Shown here piece by piece: positions 55,224 through 63,152 of a DNA stretch of 64,000 nucleotides. The stretch is from CAJBNH01 sp964447285. Lineage in GTDB: Bacteria; Myxococcota_A; UBA9042. The stretch is taken from assembly GCA_964447285.1 (NCBI GenBank), contig CAYURO010000004.1, forward strand, positions 1 to 64,000. The letters are read 5' to 3'. The notes beneath the pieces are model-generated. The model had not been told where the DNA came from, made no database searches, and saw only the letters and a program-made list of their open reading frames with translations. Within the stretch, counting starts at the first letter, position 1. Every line of letters starts with the position of its first letter. The translations under genes and the position numbers were made by a program.

Positions 55224-55778
55224 CTAGCGGAACACCCAGCGCTTGGACATCAAGTAGTTGACGATGGTCGCAAGGCCAATGCCAACCAGGTTCGCGCACG
55301 CCAACCAGTGCTCGACCAGCCGCAGCCAGACCCATCCGACCATGCCCGTCTGGACCTGCTCCAGGGCCATCCACTGGTCGGCCGACCACTGGTGGGTCAT
55401 CCACAGGAAGGTCCCATACAGCGCATTGAACACCAGCGACTGCAGGGCCAAGCCGACCGATGCCATGACGTAGTAGCGCAGCACGCGGCGGCGGCGCGAT
55501 GACTGGTAGTCTGCGGCGCGATGGCGGAACGTCAGCCAATCGTTCAGCAAGAAGTTGGTCGCCACCGACACCGCCCAACCGCCCACCACGGCTGCATTCG
55601 CCGCAAGCCAAGTGCCCGGGCTGCCGGTCGCTTCCAAAGCAATGCTCAGTGCGCCAAACACGACCATGTTGACGAGTACGCCCGAGGCTCCGACCGCACA
55701 AAAGGTCAGAAACTGCTTGTGTCGCAAGGCGATGGCGACCATGCGGCTCAGGGTTCCTTGGCGTTGGGCTTCGCTCAT
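55224..55778 (-). CDS. GtrA-family membrane protein
   Basis: 184 residues with four predicted helices in the GtrA pattern: FLTFCAVGASGVLVNMVVFGAL, NAAVVGGWAVSVATNFLLNDWLTFR, then the second pair ending LVGIGLATIVNYLMSKRWVF. GtrA proteins are proposed flippases for lipid-linked sugars in polysaccharide modification. A longer in-frame extension upstream overlaps another gene and is not real: ATG at 55778 overlaps the stop of the 5-FCL homologue (ATGA). Confidence 0.9.
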   Translation of the reverse strand: MSEAQRQGTLSRMVAIALRHKQFLTFCAVGASGVLVNMVVFGALSIALEATGSPGTWLAANAAVVGGWAVSVATNFLLNDWLTFRHRAADYQSSRRRRVLRYYVMASVGLALQSLVFNALYGTFLWMTHQWSADQWMALEQVQTGMVGWVWLRLVEHWLACANLVGIGLATIVNYLMSKRWVFR

Positions 55779-56470
55779 GCCGTCGCCTTTTGGGCCGCCG
55801 GGCCGAACAACCCGTGCTCCGTGCACACTGCGGTCACGCGACGGTCGGAGGGTGAGCGCGGCGTCCAGTCCAGCACGCAAGCTGCCGCTGTGACGCCCAC
55901 CACGACACACTCGGGTCGGAGTCCGGCAAGGTAGGCGTCCTGCAGGTCGTCCGGTCGTCCCAAGCGGGCCAGATCTGTCCGCACCAGCAGTGCATGTACA
56001 AACACCAAGTCCAGCTCGCGCGGGTCCAGCACCGGACCCGTCGGCTCTAGCAGCCGCGTCCGCGGACGAGGCGCAAGGAACGTGGGGCCGTCGCACGCCG
56101 CCGGGTCCAGTGCGTCACCAGCAGGCCGCAACCGCGGATAGGCAAGAAGAAAGCCGTGCGCAAGTAATCGGTTCGCCAGTTCGCGGGTGTCCACCTCTGC
56201 GCCGACCGGACTGTAGAGACCGACGCGGCGCACACCCAGCGCTTGCGCGGCACCGAGCCCCACCTCCGCAAGACAAAGGGCATGGGCCCTGCGGATGGGA
56301 TCGGGGCGAGAGCGCAGTGCGGCCTCTGCCAACGCACGCCACCCTGACTCGTCGCCTGCCACACCGAGACAAGCGACGACGGTAACCGGACTTGCGGCCA
56401 GCGACGCCAGCCAATCCTGACGCACGGCCGGGCCCAAGGAAGGCGGTATGGCCGCCGGGAACTCGTGCAT
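55775..56470 (-). CDS. 5-formyltetrahydrofolate cyclo-ligase homologue, degenerate ATP loop
   Basis: 231 residues matching the 5-FCL fold in its middle: RRVGLYSPVGAEVDTRELANRLLAHGFLLAYPRLR, then LEPTGPVLDPRELDLVFVHALLV and RPECVVVGVTAA. The Gly-rich ATP loop (GxGGGYYDR) expected after that is not recognisable; the equivalent segment is RLGRPDDLQDAYLAGL. Activity is therefore uncertain. The neighbourhood supports the family: in many proteobacteria zapA and the 5-FCL gene (ygfA) are neighbours. Start ATG at 56470 follows GAGG; overlaps gtrA. Confidence 0.72.
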   Translation of the reverse strand: MHEFPAAIPPSLGPAVRQDWLASLAASPVTVVACLGVAGDESGWRALAEAALRSRPDPIRRAHALCLAEVGLGAAQALGVRRVGLYSPVGAEVDTRELANRLLAHGFLLAYPRLRPAGDALDPAACDGPTFLAPRPRTRLLEPTGPVLDPRELDLVFVHALLVRTDLARLGRPDDLQDAYLAGLRPECVVVGVTAAACVLDWTPRSPSDRRVTAVCTEHGLFGPAAQKATA

Positions 56471-56506
56471 GGGTCCTCTTGTGGGGTGGGAGAGGGGGCG
56501 AGGCGC

Positions 56507-56794
56507 CTAAGCGTCGCCCACCGCGGACTTGATCCGCATCCGCAACTGCTGCACGTGGTCGCGCAGACCGTCGTCGCGTCGGGCGTGGCCAGCACGCTCT
56601 TTTTCGAGGTCATCGGCGATCGTCAGCGCGGCCAGCAACGCAAGCGACTGGGGGGGCAAGGAGGATGCGCGCACCTGAAGCTCAGCCACGCGGGCATCCA
56701 CCAGGGCCGCCACCCGCTGCACATGGGCCTCGTCCTCATCGGTCTGCAGCGTGAAGGGCTTGCCCATCAGCGTAACCTTGACTGCCTTGGACAT
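56507..56794 (-). CDS. zapA: Cell division protein ZapA
   Basis: 95-residue ZapA: KVTLMGKPFTLQTDEDEAHVQRVAALVDARVAELQ, then a central helix (LALLAALTIADDLEKERAG) and a coiled-coil end. ZapA bundles FtsZ at the division ring. Start ATG at 56794 follows AAGGAG. The 5-FCL homologue lies 36 bp downstream. Confidence 0.92.
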   Translation of the reverse strand: MSKAVKVTLMGKPFTLQTDEDEAHVQRVAALVDARVAELQVRASSLPPQSLALLAALTIADDLEKERAGHARRDDGLRDHVQQLRMRIKSAVGDA

Positions 56795-56842
56795 GATCGC
56801 TCCTTCGCGGCGGGTCGACGGGGGCGTCAACACATCGATCGG

Positions 56843-56871
56843 CGGATAGACCGGCGGCGCGATCGTGTCAA
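56843..56871 (-). promoter_or_regulatory. Putative zapA promoter
   Basis: Minus strand TTGACA (perfect -35), 17-nt spacer, TATCCG; leader about 40 nt before the ATG at 56794. Confidence 0.45.
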
Positions 56872-57081
56872 GCAGCCGTTTCTCCGCACGCTGAAAGGGC
56901 CACGGTCAGAAGTGGAGTGGCCGAGACTGCTAGAATTCATGTGGACATACGAACCCATGCCGGATTATGATCTGCGCCGCTTTTTGGAAGAAGGGACCGG
57001 GGTTCTTGGATTCTTCGCCGCCACGCCAGGTGCGCGTCGACCGGCGGCCCCTCAGCACCATTCGACTACCGAGGTACCAGC

Positions 57082-60000
57082 ATGTGTAAGCGCTTCTGGG
57101 CTGCTATGTGTCTTGCAACGCTCGCACTTGCCATCTCGGCTTGCGGTAACACAAACACCTCCCCCTCGGACAACATCGCGCTGCCCGACTCAGACGGCAG
57201 CGGCACCACGGATGTCCAGTTCGGTGACGCTGAGCAGCCCGACGGCACCGACTCCGATGGAGTCACCGGCGAAGACACCACCGTCCCGTCATGCAAGGTC
57301 GATGCGGACTGCGCCGGCAAGATCACGGTGCCCGCATGCCAAGCGGCCGTCTGCCTCGCGACCGGCCTGTGCGGTCTGGCCGACGCCGATGACGGCGGTG
57401 CCTGCGAGGACGAAGACGCCTGCACGGAGAAGGGAACCTGCAAGGAAGGCCAGTGCTTGGGCACGCCCGTGACCTGCGACGACACCAACCCCTGCACCGA
57501 CGACACGTGCGACCCCAAGACCGGGTGCGTGGCAACGGCGAACGCGATCGCTTGCGACGACGGCGACGCCTGCACGACGGACGACGGCTGCGCGGACAGC
57601 AAGTGCCAAGGCAAGGTCAAAGTCTGCGACGATGGCAACCCTTGCACCGACGAGACCTGCGACTCAAAAGCCGGTTGCCAGTACACAAAGAACACTGCGG
57701 CTTGCTCTGACAACAACGCCTGCACTGCGGATGACAAGTGTCTGGAGGGCGTGTGCGTCGGCGGCGCCCCCACCGTGTGCGACGACTCGAATCCCTGCAC
57801 GATCGACAGCTGTGATGTGGTTCAAGGCTGCGTGCACGCCAGCGTCGACGAAGGCGCACTCTGCAGCGACGGCGATGCGTGCACGATCGAGGACAAGTGC
57901 GCGGCCGGCAAGTGCACCGGAGCCGTCCTGTCCTGCGACGACAAGGAGTCCTGCACTGCCGACACCTGTGACAAGGAAAAGGGCTGCGTCAACACGGCGG
58001 ACGACGCGCTCACTTGCGACGACGGAAACTCGTGCACCAAGACCGACCTGTGCAAGGGCGGCAAGTGCGAGGGCACCAACGGCAAGGTCTGCGACGACTT
58101 GAATGCCTGCACCGACGACTCCTGCAAGGACGACGCGTGCGTATTCGTGGCCAACGCCCAGCCCTGCGACGATGGCGACAAGTGCACCGAGAACGACGTC
58201 TGCGCCAACAGCGCGTGCGCGCCCGGCAAGCCCATCCCCTGCGACGACGGCAACCCCTGCACCACCGACAAGTGCGACTCGGCGACCGGCGCGTGCGGAT
58301 TTGCCGACAACACCGCTGCCTGCGACGACGGCAACGGCTGCACTGCCAGCGACATCTGCGCCAGCGGCTTGTGCTCGGGCACGCCCAAGGTGTGCGACGA
58401 CCAGAACGACTGCACCCTCGACTCCTGCACCGCCGACACCGGCAAGTGCAGCAACGTGGCGCGCGCCGATGGCTCCAGCTGCAACGACGGCTCGGTCTGC
58501 ACCCAGAACGAGGCCTGCGACAAGGGCAGCTGCGTCGGCGTCAAGATCACCTGCGACGACGGGAACCCCTGCACCGACGACGTCTGCGACCCGGTGGGCG
58601 GGTGCGCGGCGAAGAACAACACGGCCGCTTGTGACGACGGCAACGCGTGCACCGCGGGCGACGCCTGCCTCGACGGCACTTGCAAGGCAGGAGCCTCGCC
58701 GACCAAGTGCGACGACGCCAACCCCTGCACCTCCGACTCGTGCGACCCGGCCACAGGCTGCGTGAACGCGAACAACACCCAGATCTGTAACGACAACGAC
58801 CTGTGCTCCATCGACGACAAGTGCGCCGACGGAGCGTGCGCCGGCACCGCCAAGAAGTGCGACGACGGCAACGTCTGCACCGACGACGCCTGCGACCCCG
58901 CCAAGGGCTGCCTGTTTGCCGCCAACACGATCAAGTGCACCGACGGCAGCATCTGCACCCTCGACGACAAATGCACCGACGGCAAGTGCGCAGGCGGCGC
59001 GACGATGGACTGCAACGACAACAACACCTGCACCACCGACACTTGCGATCCCAAGCTGGCCTGCCAGTACACCTCGGCCTTGAACGGCTCGAAGTGCGAC
59101 GACGGCAACTCCTGCACCAAGGGCGACGTATGCGGTGCCGGCAAGTGCCAGGGAATCGGCAAGATCTGCGACGACTTCAACCCGTGCACGACCGACACTT
59201 GCTCGAACAATATCTGCACGTTCACGGCCAACACGCTGACGTGCAACGACGGCAACATCTGCACGGCGACCGACACCTGCAACGGCAAGGGCGTATGCGT
59301 GGGCGCAAATCCGGTCAAGTGCGACGACATCAACCCGTGCACCAACGACAGCTGCAGCCCGAAGCTCGGCTGCCTCTACGTCAACAACACGTCCGCTTGC
59401 GATGACGGCAAGTTCTGCACCGTCACCGACACTTGCAAGGACGGCAAGTGCCAGGTGTCCGTCCCCAACTGCAACGATGGCAACCTCTGCACCAACGACA
59501 AGTGCGACGAGATCGCCAAGAAGTGCGTGTACGGCAACAACCTGGCGCCGTGCTCCGACAACAATGCGTGCACGCTGATCGACACCTGCAAGGACGGCAG
59601 CTGCGGCGCTGGCGCCCCCAAGGACTGCGACGACGGCAACCCCTGCACGCTCGACAACTGCAACACGACGACGGGAGCGTGCTCCTTCGCTTTGGCCGTC
59701 GGCAAGTCCGCCTGCCCCGGCCTGCCCGTTCCGCTGTCACTCGCCATCGACTATGCCGACCCGCTGTGGACGGGCGTCACCAACAGCACGTTCGTGAAGT
59801 GGATGACCGACGCGACGCCCGCCATCCCCGGCAAGCTGACGGGCGCGGCTTCGCTGAACGTGAACAAGGGCACGAACTACGCCGACACCTTTCCGGTCCA
59901 GGCGACGGCCTACAGCAAGTTCCTGGTGGACGCGACGAAGGTGACCGGTACCTACCTGACGTTTGTCTTCTACTCCTACCACGGCATGGCGACGATCAAC

Positions 60001-61272
60001 ACGGTCGACAAGCGCATCATCGAGTTCAGCACCGACGGCTTCAACACCATCGCCAAGGCCTACACGCTGGACAACACCAAGTTCTCCAAGGTCTGGCACA
60101 TGGAGACGCTGGACGTGAACTCGTTGGTAGGCAAGGCCTTCCAGGTTCGCTTCCGCTTCGACTCGGTGGCCGTCGGTGCCTCTGGTCCCGGCTGGTTCGT
60201 TGACGAACTGAACATCTACGCCGGTCCCGTCGCCGTGGTCGCAGCTGGCAAGACCTACATCGAGGGCTTTGGGAACAACGTCAACGGCTGGCAGTCCTCT
60301 GCCGCCGTCAACGGGTCGGTCTGGGCCATCGACGCGACGCCTGCGGTTCCTGCGCCCCTGTCGGCGCCCGCGAGCATGAACTTCAACAACGGCAAGGACT
60401 ACGCCGGGACCGTGTCGGGCAGCGTGCTCTCGCCCGTCATCGACCTCGAGGCGGCAACCGGCAACGTCAGCATCGTGTTCCGCGAGTGGGTCGGCACTGA
60501 GGTCGACAACGTGGGCTCGTATGACAAGCGCTGGGTCGAAATCAGCGGCGACGCCTTCGTCACCGTCCCGATCAAGCCGCTGTTCGTCAACTCGGCGAAC
60601 GTCATGTCGGGCTGGCGCTACAACACGGTCGACCTCTCACAGATGAAGGGCAAGAAGATCCGCCTGCGCTTCGTGTTCGACTCGGTCGACCTCAACTACA
60701 ACGACGGCGTGGGCTGGTTGATCGACGACGTGGTGCTCGAGCACCGCCCGGTTCCTTCCTTCGCCGACGGCATCACCTGCGGCGATGCAAGCGGCTGGAC
60801 CCTTGCCAGCGCCTACCCGACGGGGCCGCGCTGGGCCATCGACAACAACGGCGTGACCGCCCTCAGCCCCGATTGCTCGTTGAACTTCAACAACGGCAAG
60901 GACTACGCGTGCTCCGCGTCGCCCAAGGTTCAGGGCACCGCCACGTCCGGCAAGTTCCAGATCCCGGTGCCTGCAACGGTGGGAGCCAAGACGCTGCTGA
61001 CGTTCACGGCATACGTCGACGCAGAGACCAGCAGCCTGTTCGACAAGTTCACCGTCGGCCTGACCGAGGCCACGCCGATCCTGCCGAAGACCTGGGGCAC
61101 GGCGGTCGACAAGGTGGCGGCGCTGAAGAAGTGGACGACCTTCACGTACGACGTCACGCCGATGCAGGGACGCGTCGTCACGCTGGCCTTTGCTTTCGAC
61201 TCGGACGACTGCGACTTCAACACCGGCGCCGGCGTCTTCATCGACGACGTGATGATTCGCGCAGACAAGTAG
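57082..61272 (+). CDS. Giant Cys-rich repeat lipoprotein with three C-terminal MAM/jelly-roll-like domains (1396 aa)
   Basis: Signal MCKRFWAAMCLATLALAISAC, Asp/Thr-rich linker, then a regular array (about 70-880) alternating CDDGNPCTDDTCDPKTGC-like and CSDNNACTADDKC-like half-units of about 20-25 residues. The last 510 residues are three copies of a beta-sandwich domain of about 165 residues. Each has WxxDATPA-like or WAIDNNG openings, an NFNNGKDYA or NVNKGTNYA turn and a final (V/R)FxFDS...GxGWxxDDV(V/M)I or GPGWFVDELNIY, as in MAM or immune-inhibitor-A-like domains. Start ATG 57082 follows GAGG. Repeat array similar to that of the 1433-aa protein, but the head domain is unrelated. Confidence 0.88.
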   Translation: MCKRFWAAMCLATLALAISACGNTNTSPSDNIALPDSDGSGTTDVQFGDAEQPDGTDSDGVTGEDTTVPSCKVDADCAGKITVPACQAAVCLATGLCGLADADDGGACEDEDACTEKGTCKEGQCLGTPVTCDDTNPCTDDTCDPKTGCVATANAIACDDGDACTTDDGCADSKCQGKVKVCDDGNPCTDETCDSKAGCQYTKNTAACSDNNACTADDKCLEGVCVGGAPTVCDDSNPCTIDSCDVVQGCVHASVDEGALCSDGDACTIEDKCAAGKCTGAVLSCDDKESCTADTCDKEKGCVNTADDALTCDDGNSCTKTDLCKGGKCEGTNGKVCDDLNACTDDSCKDDACVFVANAQPCDDGDKCTENDVCANSACAPGKPIPCDDGNPCTTDKCDSATGACGFADNTAACDDGNGCTASDICASGLCSGTPKVCDDQNDCTLDSCTADTGKCSNVARADGSSCNDGSVCTQNEACDKGSCVGVKITCDDGNPCTDDVCDPVGGCAAKNNTAACDDGNACTAGDACLDGTCKAGASPTKCDDANPCTSDSCDPATGCVNANNTQICNDNDLCSIDDKCADGACAGTAKKCDDGNVCTDDACDPAKGCLFAANTIKCTDGSICTLDDKCTDGKCAGGATMDCNDNNTCTTDTCDPKLACQYTSALNGSKCDDGNSCTKGDVCGAGKCQGIGKICDDFNPCTTDTCSNNICTFTANTLTCNDGNICTATDTCNGKGVCVGANPVKCDDINPCTNDSCSPKLGCLYVNNTSACDDGKFCTVTDTCKDGKCQVSVPNCNDGNLCTNDKCDEIAKKCVYGNNLAPCSDNNACTLIDTCKDGSCGAGAPKDCDDGNPCTLDNCNTTTGACSFALAVGKSACPGLPVPLSLAIDYADPLWTGVTNSTFVKWMTDATPAIPGKLTGAASLNVNKGTNYADTFPVQATAYSKFLVDATKVTGTYLTFVFYSYHGMATINTVDKRIIEFSTDGFNTIAKAYTLDNTKFSKVWHMETLDVNSLVGKAFQVRFRFDSVAVGASGPGWFVDELNIYAGPVAVVAAGKTYIEGFGNNVNGWQSSAAVNGSVWAIDATPAVPAPLSAPASMNFNNGKDYAGTVSGSVLSPVIDLEAATGNVSIVFREWVGTEVDNVGSYDKRWVEISGDAFVTVPIKPLFVNSANVMSGWRYNTVDLSQMKGKKIRLRFVFDSVDLNYNDGVGWLIDDVVLEHRPVPSFADGITCGDASGWTLASAYPTGPRWAIDNNGVTALSPDCSLNFNNGKDYACSASPKVQGTATSGKFQIPVPATVGAKTLLTFTAYVDAETSSLFDKFTVGLTEATPILPKTWGTAVDKVAALKKWTTFTYDVTPMQGRVVTLAFAFDSDDCDFNTGAGVFIDDVMIRADK

Positions 61273-61361
61273 CTCAAAGCGACTGAGTTGATTCCTGCAC
61301 CGGCGGCTGTAGGCTCCCTTGCCCGCAGCCGCCGGCGCGCGTTTTGCCCACCCGAGGTCCG

Positions 61362-62456
61362 ATGAGCCCAAGTCCCGCCCCCCAGACACGCTCCGCAGCC
61401 CGGACCGCCATCCCCAGTGCTCCCAAGGCGTTGCGACGCTTCATCCGCGACCAGGCTGAGCGTGCCGATCAACTCCTCTCGGTGGGCAAGTCCCTGCTGA
61501 GCAAGCATGGAGCCAAGCTGTCCGAGCCGGTGCGCGAGTCACTGCAGGCGCAGCTGGCCACCCTGAGTGCCGCTCGCCCCAAGGATCTCAAGGACGCCGA
61601 CGCCGAGGTGCTGACGGCGGCCGCCGACGCGTTCGAGGCCGGGCTGGACGAGCATCTGGGCCGCTATCGCAAGTCCGTGGTGCGAGAGTACGCCGAGGCC
61701 ATCTTCTGGGCCGTGCTGCTGACGCTGGTGATCCGCGCCTTCGTGTTCGAGGCGTTCAAGATCCCCACGGGCTCGATGATCCCGACGCTGCAGATCCACG
61801 ACCACCTGTTCGTGAACAAGTTCATCTACGGGCTGAAGATCCCATTTACGCGTGTGAAGTTCCTAACTTTCCGCGATCCCCGCCCTGGTGAGGTCATCGT
61901 CTTCGAGTACCCGTATGACAACGACTCGTCGACGGGCAACGACCTGATCAAGCGCGTCATCGGCGCCCCCGGCGACCGCGTCCGCATGGTCGACTACCAA
62001 ATCTTCCGCAACGACAAGCCGGTGCCGCGCAAAGTCATCGCCAAGCCCGGTGAATTCCGCGACATCGGTCGCGCGCGCTGGCCCTACGTTGCTGAGCAGG
62101 AGTGCATCAACGGCATCGTCTACACGACGCAACACGGCACCGGTGGCGACGTCAAGGACTGGCCGCCAGAGGAATCAGATCCGCAGTTCCCGCACGCACG
62201 CCGCTATGGACGCGCAGAGCGAAATAACCTTCCAGACTTTGTCGTGCCGCCCGGCCAGTTGCTGGTCATGGGCGACAACCGCGACAACTCGCAGGATGGC
62301 AGGTTCTTCGGCCTCGTTCCCCTCGACACGGTCAAGGGCAAGGCCGGCTTGCTGTGGTGGGCGTTTGACAACGACGCGTGGTACAGCCCCACCCTCAGCC
62401 GGATGGGCGACTTCGTGCACCAGGTGCGCCCGGAAGGCACGTGCGAAGGCTTCTGA
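61362..62456 (+). CDS. lepB: Signal peptidase I
   Basis: 364-residue S26 peptidase that cleaves Sec and Tat signal peptides. Catalytic Ser138 in PTGSMIPTL and Lys197 in NDLIKRVIGAPGD; box motifs VVPPGQLLVMGDNRDNSQDGRFFG complete the family. One membrane helix precedes the Ser (IFWAVLLTLVIRAFVFEAF). It has an unusual 100-residue cytoplasmic, helical, basic N-terminal extension. ATG 61362 follows GAGG. Confidence 0.93.
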   Translation: MSPSPAPQTRSAARTAIPSAPKALRRFIRDQAERADQLLSVGKSLLSKHGAKLSEPVRESLQAQLATLSAARPKDLKDADAEVLTAAADAFEAGLDEHLGRYRKSVVREYAEAIFWAVLLTLVIRAFVFEAFKIPTGSMIPTLQIHDHLFVNKFIYGLKIPFTRVKFLTFRDPRPGEVIVFEYPYDNDSSTGNDLIKRVIGAPGDRVRMVDYQIFRNDKPVPRKVIAKPGEFRDIGRARWPYVAEQECINGIVYTTQHGTGGDVKDWPPEESDPQFPHARRYGRAERNNLPDFVVPPGQLLVMGDNRDNSQDGRFFGLVPLDTVKGKAGLLWWAFDNDAWYSPTLSRMGDFVHQVRPEGTCEGF

Positions 62457-62475
62457 CGGCCCCCGGCTAGACGAC

Positions 62476-62589
62476 CTAGCGCTTGCGCTGCGGAATGTGC
62501 TGGATGATCAGCGCCAACGACCACTTGGCGGTCAACAGCGCCAAACCGACTCCCGCCGCAATCGTTCCAACCAAGACCAAGCCGCCCAT
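62476..62589 (-). CDS. 37-residue predicted membrane protein
   Basis: Too short for usual gene calling. It starts with ATG at 62589, has GGAGGGTGAA directly upstream, and encodes one hydrophobic helix (GLVLVGTIAAGVGLALLTAKW) with a basic C-terminus (PQRKR) before a TAG. It lies downstream of the phosphatase gene on the same strand and converges on lepB. Function unknown. Confidence 0.6.
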   Translation of the reverse strand: MGGLVLVGTIAAGVGLALLTAKWSLALIIQHIPQRKR

Positions 62590-62672
62590 TTCACCCTCCG
62601 CATCACGGCCCCACGGCCAAGACGGAGCCTAGGGTCTTTCCACTGACCGGCAAGTTTCTGCACGCGCTGCGG

Positions 62673-63152
62673 CTAGCCGCGCTTGGGCGGCCCCAGATGC
62701 CAACGCTCGAGCGCCGCGCGGTTGGGGTCGCAAGGACGGCGCGTGGTGACCTGCTGCCACGCTTGGTCCAAGCTCAACCCATTGTGTTTCATCAGGTAAC
62801 CAATCGCCACAGTCGGGCTGCGATTGACTCCGGCAGTGCAGTGCACGTAGGTGACTCGTCCGGCGTCTCGCAGCTCAGCGACGGCGACGATCGCCGCGGG
62901 CAGACCTTGGATCAGGGCGCGGTCGTCGAAGTCGGTGATCGGCTGACGGCGGGCCGCGATGCCCTGCCCCATCATGAACCGCCACAGCAAGTTCCAGTCC
63001 AGATCCATCCCCATCAGGTCATCATCGGTCTGCAGGCTGACGAGCCCGTCGATCCCGGCCTTGCGCAGCTGCTGAATGCGGTGGGGAGAGCTGGGACAGG
63101 GCCCCACCCACAGACCCGAGTCGACCTCATTGAATTCAAAGGCGGGTTCCAT
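62673..63152 (-). CDS. Dual-specificity/tyrosine phosphatase-like protein
   Basis: 159 residues with the Cys-dependent phosphatase signature HCTAGVNRS (His104, Cys105, Arg111) and acidic residues around Asp75 (DFDDRAL) as possible general acid. The fold resembles small dual-specificity phosphatases of the plant SEX4/laforin type, so a phosphoglucan substrate is possible but unproven. ATG directly follows the stop of the PEGA gene, so they are coupled. Confidence 0.85.
   Translation of the reverse strand: MEPAFEFNEVDSGLWVGPCPSSPHRIQQLRKAGIDGLVSLQTDDDLMGMDLDWNLLWRFMMGQGIAARRQPITDFDDRALIQGLPAAIVAVAELRDAGRVTYVHCTAGVNRSPTVAIGYLMKHNGLSLDQAWQQVTTRRPCDPNRAALERWHLGPPKRG

Noticed and set aside
56471..56506. 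6S RNA gene expected between zapA and the 5-FCL gene
   Set aside because: Only 36 bp are available.
57822..59345. 507-codon minus-strand frame inside the 1396-aa protein gene
   Set aside because: It follows from the repetitive CDDGNPCT codons read backwards; similar antisense frames occur in the 1433-aa gene. No ribosome site or family match.
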